Assembly: GCA_017506865.1 (NCBI GenBank)
Contig: JAFCMP010000519.1
Span: forward strand, 124,001-188,000
Source: Tribonema minus
Lineage: Eukaryota; Sar; Xanthophyceae; Tribonematales; Tribonemataceae
Length of the DNA: 64,000 bases
Reading direction: 5' to 3'
Below, one piece after another: positions 22,961-33,900 of the stretch. The notes under the pieces are model-generated. The model was not told where the DNA came from, made no database searches, and worked only from the letters and a program-made list of their open reading frames with translations. The first letter of the stretch is position 1, and every line of letters starts with the position of its first letter. Made by a program: the position numbers and the translations under genes.

Positions 22961-23072
22961 GTGGTTGTCGTTGCGACACTTTCAGACTGTCATACGACAT
23001 GTAGATTCCTTACAGCTAGATGCCAATCATCTGGGCTTTTTCGCGCCCTGAGCGAGAATTAATAAAAAGTAC
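20762..23072 (+). mobile_element. 5'-truncated non-LTR retrotransposon (LINE)
   Basis: The body is one long decayed ORF followed by a 3' UTR ending aataaaaagtac. The same 3' end is found in the copies at 7.3-7.8 kb (inverted) and 9.1-9.2 kb. Most of the reverse transcriptase is missing. What remains is its C-terminal thumb-like end, a long Ala/Gln-rich spacer, a CCHC knuckle and a nuclease-like C-terminus. No target-site duplication could be identified. Confidence 0.85.
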
Positions 23073-24156
23073 ATTTGCGAGGAACAAACTTATATTTAGC
23101 CTAGGAGCAAACCCTAGGGATGCATAGGACACGTAGCCTCCATAGGGCCTTCATAACTACAAGTCCACAAACACATCAGTTCAGTGCACTGTGCAGCATT
23201 AGGTACCCCGCCAGAGTTCCACTACTTGAGTACATGCATACGTTGTAGTCTTCAAATACAAGTCCACGAGCATACGTGCGGGCAATGCTGAGTGACTCTA
23301 TGCAGTGCCTTCATTGTGACGGTGCGAACAGAACTTCATCATGAAGTCACAAGCTGCAGAACCCACGCCACGCCCAGTGCGAATGATTTGTCCAATGCGC
23401 TGCCTGCTGCAGTTCCAGATTCATTGTGCTGAAGTGTTTTGACTACTGTGGATACAATGGCTCTGTTTGGCTTGTAGCCAATGACTGCAGCAGCGGCGAC
23501 CACGGTTATTGGTGGAAGGCACTTGCGGCCAACCACTCCTTGTCACCTAGAGCTCGACGATCTTTTGATTCGTTTCAATGGCGGTGTCCCCAACTTCAAG
23601 TGTTGGCACATGAAGCTGTGCACATGTGAGGACCACCCCACCAGGCCGTGACGGTCAGTGTGCAAGAAGGCTTCAAAGCACTGTTCAGGTATGCATTCAA
23701 GGACATGGCAGGCGGCATCCCCACATGGGAACGCAGCCACTGCTTTCGCGCACACGATGTTCTTACAGCCAATTTCACCACAGCTCAAGCTGATCATGAA
23801 CTCAACAATTGAAAGGTACTGTAGGTCTCCGTTACCCACTTTCTCGGAGCGTCGTATCCCATTTATAATTAGAACCAGCAGCAGACACGAAGCGCTTGGC
23901 ATTGAAAGTCTGTGCTGAGTCAAAAATGAGAACTGCAGTAAGTGACCTAGTTGTCGCATTCTCAGAGCTATAAACTGCACTACGTAACATGAATTGTTCC
24001 ATGCGCAAAGTCCTGCATTTGCATTGGCATTTGGCAGAACACTCCTGGCCGGCCGAGGCAAAGCAGATCGGAGAAGCGCGTGGCAGGGGAGCTTACATTA
24101 GTTCTGGAAAGAGTTCTCTCGAGAGAGCTAGCTCGTCGTCGTCGTCCCATAGGTTC
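23073..24156. other. Spacer with a possible decayed minus-strand ORF
   Basis: On the minus strand two open stretches in the same frame (24061-23543 and 23536-23339) are separated by one TGA. They read plausibly (ISLSCGEIGCKNIVCAKAV; GYKPNRAIVSTVVKTL; SALDKSFALGVAWVLQLV). The second begins at a GTG and ends at a TGA. I recognise no family and cannot exclude chance. Confidence 0.25.
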
Positions 24157-24370
24157 GCACGCCCCCGAAAGTTCGAGTGTGTCCTTTCGCGCCTTCGTGT
24201 TCTTCGCCTGACGCGGCATTAAAAAACCACCACGGGACTCTTCAAGCGTGAATGCGTGAACCTCAAGTGTGAATGGAACCGTGCACTGTGCAGCAGCACA
24301 GGCAAGAATATGCAACGCCGTGTGGGCGCAGCACACCCAGGCAATGCGCTTGGCTCTCGTGGTAGCCAAA
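24157..24370 (+). repeat. Left arm of a ~5.5 kb inverted-repeat pair
   Basis: About 214 bp starting gcacgcccccgaaagttcga, matching in reverse complement 29420-29646 at roughly 90-95% by eye. The right arm has about 15 extra bases in the middle. In one direction both arms can be read as ESRGGFLMPRQAKNTKARKD, suggesting the arm derives from coding sequence or is simply conserved. Confidence 0.8.
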
Positions 24371-27300
24371 TGTGCCCTTCGCCAAGCAGGTCCAACACAA
24401 CACACACCGCGGATCGCACCAGAACGTGCTCCGGACTTCAGAGAAGAAGCTCCAAGTGCCATGAAGAGGGTGCAGGTGAGCCCCAGGCTTTTACGCAGTT
24501 GGTCGCTGCTTAGGCCCTCGTGATCGCCTGTGCAATCGCGCCAGCTCGTGGCATTTTATCGCCGTTTAGCGAATACTTCGTTGTAGTATTTCGTGTCATG
24601 CAAGATCTGTTGGTGTCCAGTTGCACGTGGATGTCATTGCAAGAGCAGGCACCAAGTCTGCAACTTATCAATTGCCTGGCAGGGTAAGCTTATTGGTGAA
24701 GGCATGTGTCAGTCAAGGCACTTCTGAATCACCATAGTGTGTTTTTGGGCACTACCAGTCAACACAAAGAAGTATGAAAGAATTCCATAATTCAACTGAT
24801 GGTACATACTCTTACAGCCCGACACTGTGTCTCAGACTGTATGACACGCCGCACCACATCACGATGTGCAAATTGCAGTGTGTGATCAACAGTATACACG
24901 TAGTGTGATTGACTGTGCAATTACTATATAGTATACATTAATGGTATACCTGTGCATGTGTTTGAGTCTAGGAGGGGTCTGTATACTCGGTGTACATGTT
25001 TGTCCTGGATATTAGTCTGTACTAGTACTGCACAGTGTCACCCTCATGTCCTGGTAGCAGGATGTAGCTTGTTGAATGCAATGCAGGGCTGCCCCGTGAC
25101 TGCCAGGCCAGTTCTGGTGCCCCAATGTACTACATTTCATTCACTGCAGCTAGCTCACTGCGGCAGAGGCTGTTGTAGTTTGACAGGGGGTGTTACTAAA
25201 TAATATAGTATGGCAGCAAAGGCTGACGCAGGCTAGCCTGAGGCTCCAGCCTCGGATAACCCCACCCATGTCGCTTTCTGCGTGGAGGTGGCAGAGTCAG
25301 ACTCTGCTGCGTCTGCTGCAGTCTCTGTACAGTAAATACAATGCAGTGTGCATGCCAGTGTGCATGCTCCTCCGCTGGCAGACGATTGTTCCGCATGTTA
25401 CCCTGTATGTGCTACGATGTGCTGTGCCACCGTGGACGTGGTTGTGCGGTGCTGAGCTGCACTGCTATGCACAGCGCTCAGCGCGCGGCCTGCCTGCGCC
25501 ACTGCTGACTGCGCCGCTGCTCAATCCACAAAGTTCGCCATGATGCTCAGGCTGGTAAATTCATTCTTCAGAAGTAACAGCGTTGGTTGTATGATGAAGC
25601 TGGCCTTCAGCAGGCATGGCGGTTGCCGGAAGTGTCCATGTTAGAGTAAGTTTTAACCATGTGTTGTCTTATTGAATGCTGCTGGGTTAGGACCCAGCAT
25701 GTCTGTCGCATGGCATATGCCATGTATATCAGTGCACTCAGAGGCTCATGAGTGCCCTTGACACAGCACGCGTACACCACGTGGCCTCGCAGCGCACAGC
25801 TGCTGAGCCCGCCACTGCTGCTGAGCACTGCACTGTTTGTGCCGCAACATGCTCTGCTGCAGTGCGCTGCCAGGCAGGCCTTGTTTCAAACTTTGACCGC
25901 GCTGCCATGCAGCCCTTGCTTGGGCTCCAGCCCTAGCCTCTGAGAGCATTGGTGTTTCTGGCAACAGTTACATGGTCCATACCCAGCCCCCCCCTCATAC
26001 ATATAATACCTGAGGCTTGTGAATGCAGCAGATACAGTATCGGCCCTCGTAACGGTTGCGCCCGCTGCTGACTGCGCTGTTGCTGTCGCTGCAGGTTCCC
26101 GCTGCGCCCGTCACTGACCGCGCTGCTGCTGAGGCGGTGGACAGCCGCGGTGATGAGGGTGATGGTGAGTGCATGCCATATGCAACCCCTTGATTGCTTG
26201 AGCTGCGGCGCAGCACCAGGTCCTGCGCCGCAGTGTGGCGCAGCGCAGCTGTGCGCTCTCATGGTCACGCCGACGCTCGTGAGCGCTCACGTCATGCTGA
26301 GCTGTAGGGAGCGCATCAGTGCACCTGTGCGCTGCGACATTGGCGACTCTTATAGTGACCTCATCAACAACTGTGACTGATGGCAATCAACAATGCCGAC
26401 ATGAATGATGACGACACTGACCACGGTGCCCACTGGCACAACGACGTTGGCATCATATGGTTCATCTTCGGCGACTACAGCCAAAACCATCCCACCACCG
26501 ATCACCATGCCATTGGCAGTCTGCGCCATTGTGCACAGCGTGTGTGAGTGCACTGCTACGTCTTCCACCTTCTGAGTTGGTGCAGGCATGTGTGTAAACC
26601 AGTTAAAGTTCATCAACCTTTGGGTCAGCTTCTGTGCAGCGTCACCACTGCAGCGCTGTGCACCACCACTGCCGCAGCGGCTACAGTAGCTGCGTTCAGC
26701 TTCTAATGGCATCTCGCCGTGCCGCATTTGTATCTCATGGCGCAGAGTGGGCTTCAAGTTCAACTTGGACAACATGGTCAGCTGCAGCACTGGCGCCGCA
26801 GGTAGTGCGGCACCGCCACTGGCACCTCCAGCGCTGCCGCGGCGGCACCACCGGCGCCTTCAGTGCCGCCGCCGCCGTGGCACCTCACGACGCCAGCGTG
26901 CACTACGCTTGGTCACTGCTGGCAACTTCTGCTGCCATGAAGCCGCTGCTGCCACGCGCGTGGCGACACCACATGACGCCGTCAATGTCGCTACTAGTAG
27001 TATACTGCCACCACCACCAGCACCGCCGAGCCGTGGCGCCAGTCACTGACAGCTCACCAATGGACCATATCATCAGCACCACTGGCGCTAGCAGCCTGAG
27101 GACGGCGTCAGCACTGCCTCCGGTGCTGCAGCCACTGCAACACCTCACGCCGTCAGCACGCGCAGCGGTGCACCACCGTGTGACACCACCACAGGCTTCT
27201 ATTGCTCCCAGAAGCAGCGCGGCGACACCATGAGCGCCGCCGCTGCACTCCTGCACGCCATGGCATCTGAGCACCACCGCCGGCACCATTTCAGTTGAGT

Positions 27301-29419
27301 GCCACACTGCCACCACACGGCAATGCTTTGGGCGCCGCTGCCAGCACGCATGCACTGCGTGTTCGCTGCGCGGCGATGCTTTGGGCGCCACCGCCAGTTC
27401 TACCGCACTGTGACGCACTGCACAGCCCGCACCGCGTCACACGGTGCCGCTGCCATCCGGTGCGCGACGGTCACATGTGCAGCTTCACGATGCCAAGACT
27501 GAGTGGCCCAGGGCTTCAAGTTGGACGACACCGTGTGGTAATCGTCAGCACAAGCAATGCCGTCAACATTGCCGGCACCATTACGCACAGTGCTGTGTAT
27601 ACGTGTTTACTAATAGTGTACACCTCACTTCAACTGCTTTCCACCTGCAACTTCAAGTTCAATCGGCTCGGCCAGGTGCCTTCAACCGTCACGGTGACAT
27701 GGCCTGTAGTACGAGCTCTGAAGTTGGGGGAGAAGCCTGAGCACAGTCAACATCGAGCTCATCACTGCGACAGCAACGGCAACGTCGATGGCCCCATTAC
27801 TCACTGACAGGCTCAGGCTGCCGCTGCCGCTGCTGTTGCCGCCGCTGCGGCGTGTCACCGCCGGCGGTGGCGCCACTGCACATTCGTGCACCAACACTTC
27901 AAGTTCTGCTGGTCAATACTTTTTGCCGTGCACGTACTGCCTGACAGTGTGGCCGCTACCCTTTGCTGCGCTGCGCTGCATATGTGCCGCCTGTCAGTGA
28001 GGGCCGCCGCTGCGATGTATACTTGTATATACTTGATATGATGACATGTAATGCATCTTATATATATATTCACAACAAAATAAATATATAACATTGTATA
28101 TTTATACATTATTATTAATAGATCATCAAAAAAGATCATCATTATTCTGATATGGTGCTCAATCACATGATGCCATCAGTGATTGCAGGAATGGCGAGCG
28201 ATGTTTTGCGGCTTTGCTCGCCCCCGACCACCTGCTAGTCTTAATGACAAGCCTCACAAGACCTCAGCTGCTACAGAGCAAACAGCCAGACGGCTGGTAG
28301 TTCACCTAAGGGGTGACCAAAGCAGGCGGCCATTATTATGTAGGCAGATCCCCCCATAATGGTACTACATAGTATATGCACTCTAGTTAAACCATAGTCA
28401 CTTACGGTAGGTCGTATGATTGTATATATATATGCGGCCATTATTATGTAGGCAGATCCCCCCATAATGGTACTACATAGTATATGCACTGTAGTTAAAC
28501 CATAGTCACTTACGGTAGGTCGTATGATTGTATATATATATACATGCGCTTGAAGTTCGGATTATGTTACCATACCATATGATCTTGATGTATGTGTATA
28601 CAAGACCGCAGTCCATGGAATGCATATGCATATGTCACAGTGATATGTGGTCAATCTGTGAGTGCAATGCCTGCATTTCATCCAGTTGCAAGATATCCAC
28701 CGTGACGGTCATGTATAGTATGTATGTTCAAGCTTCAGTCCTGCATGAGTGTCTACACTTCATTCTAGTGCCTACATTCATCCCGTTATTCTTTAAGTTG
28801 CATATGCTACCACATCATATCATGATATATACTGTAGATCTGGTCCTGTGAGTTGAACTTCAGCTGCTCACAAGTGTTGAAAGCTGAAGTTCTAGTAGCA
28901 CTGTCAGGACATGCGGCAACTCTGCCGTTCAAATTTTTTTTTTCCGCGGTGGGGCGGTTGTTCAAATACAATGCCAGCCTGAAAGTGACAAAGTTGCCTC
29001 TCTCAATGCACGACTGCGTAGCAACATACTTTGTCATGGTGCAGGCAGTCACTGTGGCGTGAACTAACAGTTGCTGTAAGAGCTAACTCTTTGAGGTGCT
29101 CACTTCAGAACTAACTACAAGCAAGATATTAGCATTTGTGCACCTATTGTGCCAACAGCATCAAAGTTTAACGCTGCGGCACAAGATCAGGACGTGATCA
29201 GATCAGCAGTCATGCAGATTCATGGTCGCCTTGCCGAATCACAATGAATGCAGCCAGCAAACGGGCCGGCTGTTAGCAATACACCAACAAAGCTGCACCC
29301 CGCTGGCACATGATGCTTCTCAACACCTGGATTCGTTGCCTGTGTACTTGGGCCTCCTGTGTTGTGGAAGCTGCGCGACGACCTGCAGCCTTGCCCTTGC
29401 CGCGATACATACTGGCAGC
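24371..29419. other. Interior of the inverted-repeat segment, no recognisable gene
   Basis: It holds three base-composition zones. 24.4-26.1 kb is unremarkable. 26.1-28.0 kb is rich in degenerate GCC/CAC-type repeats that give long but low-complexity open frames on both strands (e.g. 26634-27233). 28.0-28.6 kb is AT-rich with TATATA runs and a 108-bp tandem duplication. No transposase-like protein was found, so if it is an element it is non-autonomous. Confidence 0.45.
28326..28541 (+). repeat. Two tandem copies of a 108-bp unit
   Basis: Units start at 28326 and 28434 (gcggccattattatgtaggc) and end in the tatatata run. They are almost identical (one ctctag/ctgtag difference near the end). 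Each contains an internal inverted pair (ccattattatg / cataatgg). Confidence 0.9.
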
Positions 29420-29646
29420 TTTGGCTATCACGAGAGCCAAGCGCATTGCCTGTGTGTGCTGCGCCCACACGGTTTTGCATATTCTTGTCTGTGCTGCTGC
29501 ACACACGGCTGCTTCAGTGCACGGTTCTATTCACACTTGAGGTTCACGCATTCACGCTTGAAGAGTCCCGTGGTGGTTTTTTAATGCCGCGTCAGGCGAA
29601 GAACACGAAGGCACGAAAGGACACACTCGAACTTTCGGGGGCGTGC
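29420..29646 (-). repeat. Right arm of the ~5.5 kb inverted-repeat pair
   Basis: Reverse complement of 24157-24370, ending outward in ctttcgggggcgtgc. The 8-mer ataggttc lies just outside the left arm (24149-24156) and about ten bases outside the right arm (29657-29664). This may be a target-site duplication or chance. Confidence 0.8.
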
Positions 29647-29842
29647 CAGGTGTAAATAGGTTCTGTGCCTGCTCTAGCTCTGTTCACGCTTGCAAGGCAG
29701 CACGCTGTAGTATAGTAAGAGTTCTACTATACTACACACGCCCCAAGGCAGCACCACCTCAGATACGGGGCTAGGTGGGACCAAGCCGACGGTGTCAAGA
29801 GCTTCTATGGTAAATGTGCTTTGTGAGAGCTATACTCACTAG

Positions 29843-30527
29843 TTCTCCGGAGCTGGATCGCGATTCACCTTGCTCAGGCCAGGTTCAGTCAAAATGGCTT
29901 ACGGGGGAAATGGCTTACGGGGGGGGCAAATGGCAGTTGCTCAACTGTTGCTGTCGTCACTCGCACATACACACACACACAGGCGCAGGCAAGAGAAGCA
30001 GGATGCAAGGGTGGCGCGCATCACAGATGTATTCTGGTGCAACGAGGCTCGGTTTTCACCACGACTTCCATCGCAGTACGCATACACAACCCTCAGCAAT
30101 GCACAAATGAAATGCGCATGCATGGCACAGGTGCGCCCCGGTCATTGTCCGCTTTCTTGCCGAGAGCAAAGCTCCTGCTCGAGCTGCTCTAGCCTGTTTG
30201 TCAGCGTTTGCAGCTTAATGAGCTTTGCGCCTCTCTTGGTCACACCGTACAGCTGGCACAGCTCCCCCAGCACCCCCACGGTCAGCTCTGCTTGCCCCCT
30301 TTCTTCACCGAGAGAGACGTACAATTTCTCTTTCTGGTTCTGCTCGACACGTAAGTATGCACTCTGCAGGTAGGCGACTGTCAGGCACCTTGACGTGTAC
30401 ACCTGCTGGGCAACAGCTACGTGTTTTTCCAGCTCATCCTTCCTGGCACGTTCTCGGGGAGGCTCTGGCAGCTGACCCACAGCAACAGCAGGAGCTACAG
30501 CAGGAGCTGCTGCAGGTGTCGTGGGCG
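29843..30527 (+). repeat. Left terminal inverted repeat
   Basis: Matches the reverse complement of 36299-36978 with small indels and scattered substitutions. The inner boundary is sharp: homology ends after gtgtcgtgggcg. Confidence 0.85.
30142..30480 (-). CDS. Mirror copy of the transposase C-terminal exon within the left TIR
   Basis: A 112-codon minus-strand frame is open from a GTG at 30480 to a stop at 30142. It matches the C-terminal 112 residues of the plus-strand exon ending at 36683 with only a few differences (LPEPPRERARKDELEK; TKRGAKLIKLQTLTNRL). It looks like a helical, coiled-coil-prone segment. It has no known start of its own and may exist only because the inverted repeat overlaps the coding end. 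Preservation of the frame on both arms suggests recent origin or arm-to-arm gene conversion. Confidence 0.55.
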   Translation of the reverse strand: MGQLPEPPRERARKDELEKHVAVAQQVYTSRCLTVAYLQSAYLRVEQNQKEKLYVSLGEERGQAELTVGVLGELCQLYGVTKRGAKLIKLQTLTNRLEQLEQELCSRQESGQ

Positions 30528-30938
30528 TGCTTTGTCAGTGTTTTGTCAGTGTTGTGCCCGCATGCTCTGTCAGTGCGTAGTGTGTGTGAATGCCGCTGGC
30601 GTACAAAGCGATCACTTGGTGTGCATGTGTATTCTTCGTCAGTGTATTGTGTAAATTTCGTCGGTTATACAAGTTATGACTTTGGGGGTTGAAGGCCCTG
30701 TTTGTTCAACCCTGTTTCGGGCACAGCACTCATTTGACAGTGGTTATACACTCATTCAACAGCTCGAGCACAGACAACGTGCGTTGTCACGTTGCTACAA
30801 CGAAATGTGCAGTGCCCTCAAGACCGCCTGCGCTCCGTCACTGCATGTGTGTGCTGACATACTGGTGTTGCGTTCGTGACTGCGCGACGCGAGCATGTTG
30901 CTGATTCTCATGATATGTACTGCCTGCAATTAGTCTCC

Positions 30939-33900
30939 AGGTTGGATGAGGCCACCATGAAGCGGGTGCGGGAGTGCTTCCTGCTGTACGACGTGTCGTT
31001 TGTGATCTTCATGCCAGAGATCACGCACCGGCGGCAGCTCCACCTACATGACAGGTTTCGTGTGAGGGGCCCTGATGGAAACTTCATACCAGGACGCGTT
31101 CGCCTCCCATGCCGCTGGTGCGGCAGCAACGCGCACGTCAAGGTGGAGGGCGTGGCGTGCAAGGCTGCTGACGTCCGAGTTGTACCGGACCTTCATGGCT
31201 TCTTGGTGCCGCTCTTTGCGCAGTACGTGTGCTCTGCGGTGAACTGCCCTGGTGCGGATGCCAAGCGGAGTCGGCGCCGTGGGTCGGAGCAGGCTGGCGC
31301 AGCGGCTGGTGATGGAAGTCAGGTATGCTGCTGTAGGAAAGTGTACATGGAAGTGTTTGTCATGAGCGGACGAAACTAGCATTGTGCAAATCAATCACTT
31401 GTACACGCGATCGCTGCATCATATCTAGCGAAGTAGATGCATGTGCATAGTTGTGTGCTGAACCAGGATTTGTTGCTGGTCTTGCCGCCCCCACTTCAAC
31501 AAAGTCTTTCAGCACATATTGGTTCATGTATACTCATCAGATACACTGCGCCAGCTATACGCACGCCATCTGCTGTTTGTGATGTCTGCATACGGTTAGG
31601 CCTCAACCCTAGGGTTAGGTCTAATGTTCAAGCGGCAGTACTTCAATCGATCAGCGCAGGCAGTCATATGTACGAGAACTTGAGTCGCAAGTCAGCCATC
31701 AGAGAATTTATCATGGAAGCTTTGCTTTATATGAAAGCGTCATCAGGTCGCTTGCGAAGGAGATACTGGTCATACCTACGGCTATAATTAGGGTAAGGGT
31801 TGGACTTGCACATACGCTGGTTGGCTTTCATGAAACGTGTGGTTGCAATGTGAGCCACTGAGTATGTATGGTTCTAAACACGCGATCGCTGTCTTATTGC
31901 ACGTGTATGCAAGTTTGTTGAATGCATGTGAACTTTGCCACTTAAAGTTGACGAGCCACTACCCTGCTCAGCTGCACTGTCATGGCCGTCGCCGCTGCGC
32001 CCTTTTTGTTGACGTGTTCGGTCTCAAACCCACCGGTGACGGGGTTACGGTCGTTGAGTGCGCGCGCGCTCCGTGGCGTATGTGAAGTTGACGCACCATT
32101 TGAAGTTGACGCACTGTACCAGGCGGAGTGATGAGCAACTTGCGGTTGTCTTTGTGCCATGTTTTTTTGTCTGCAGGCGGCAGCTCCAGCAGCTGCACCA
32201 GCACGCCATGCCACGTACTTCACGGTGCACCTCGATGACTACCTGCGCGTTCTCCCACCAACGATTGCGAGGGGGTACCCAGCCATCTGCGCCCCTAGCA
32301 AGTTGGCGTACGGCGTCAACCTCGCCAACGCCCTCATCTCGGGATATAAGCACCCGCTGACCAGCAAACTGGAGGAGATGCGGGCGGCCGCGGCTCTGCG
32401 TGATGCTGATGCGAAGGGCGCGTATGATGCATTTCTGGAGGATGCTGCCTCGTGCCACCCTGAACAGTTACTGCAGCAGCTGGCACTGCCTTGGGCTACG
32501 CGGGCTCATGGCAGCCATCTGTCCGTCTCCAGCGACGATGTTTTGCGCCGGGTGTTCAATGCAGCATTCAGCCGCATAAAGCCCTACCTGCTGGCGGACC
32601 TCGTGCGCAGGGACCCTGGCTGCTGCATCTCGGGCGACGGTACTTTCAAGATTGCCGGCAGGGTCACGAGCTCTGCCACAGTGCTCCACTTCATCCTTGG
32701 CGCTGATCACTGCGTAGTGGCGTTTGCAGCGGTGAAGGGGGACGGCTTCACACCAGTCATACCTCTCTACATGCAGCTGCGGCGCAGACTGGAGGCAATG
32801 GGCAAGCTCTTCGATGTCCAGGCGGTATACTCTGATCGATGCTGTGAGCAGCGCAACGACCCCAGCACTGCTCCGCAAGCAGTAATCTTTCCCGGCTGCA
32901 GGCGGGTGTGGGGCGACGGCTGGCACGCCATCAACACCCTCATTGAAGCGACTACGCGCAGCAACCACCCTGATCTGCAGGCGTTTGCTGCCGCTGTGGG
33001 CAAGGCTATACGAGTGCCACATCAGGAGGATGTGGAGGCGCTCAAGCGCCTGTTCATTGATCAAGCGCGGCAGCAGGGTCAGATGCTGCATCCGGATGTG
33101 GCTGAACTGAGGGCGCTGAACAGGGGGTATGCGGAGAGCGTGCGCACAGTGGGGCCTCCTGGGTCTGTAATTGCTGCTAATCTGCGGCGCGTGTTTGCCA
33201 AGTAAGACGTTTCATATGCTGTCACATTGTAGCTGGTCGCATGCAGCGCGCAGTACCGGTGCCCTGATTTGTGACTGTAACATCAGCATCAGCTCCAGCT
33301 ATACCTTGAACTGTGCATATGCATCTATGTACTACTACATACAGTATATGTGTCAATGTATGTACTTGTTCAAGTATCTGAAGGTTCCACATATGTTGTT
33401 AAAGGTAGGCAGGTTGTTGTGTCACCCACAAATAACTTGACATGTGGTCAATTCTGAACTCATGAACATGTTGAAAATTTTCTTATTGGTAACCATACAT
33501 TTTGTCACCTGTCATGTTGACAAATTCTATGAACATACATTTGTCACCTGTCGTGCGCCAAGCAATCCTTCCTGTGTGCAATCCCTGATTGCTGATGTGT
33601 TGCTGTGATTGTTGATGTTATTCATGAATTGTTGCTCTGCATAAGCAGTCGTGCTTGTTGCTATGCAGGTGCACAGACATTGACAACAAATATTGCATGT
33701 GAAAAGGAATGTTTGAAACCTGGTGTGTCACACATGCTAGTGAATTGCCACGACATCAGTCATGCACTTGGGCTGTCCCGCACGTAGTGCATTTGCTAAT
33801 TGGCACGCAGGTCCAGTTGCTACTTTGTATTCAGTAACAAGCATGTTGTTTGAGAACTACACTGCAACATGTTCTGCAGCAACCACTGTCAACTTATCAT

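Noticed and set aside
26634-27233. 199-codon plus-strand frame
   Set aside because: Lies in degenerate CAC/GCC repeats, has frames open on both strands, no splice support and no family resemblance.
28326-28541. CRISPR-like repeat pair
   Set aside because: Two adjacent copies without spacers in a eukaryotic context; a simple tandem duplication.
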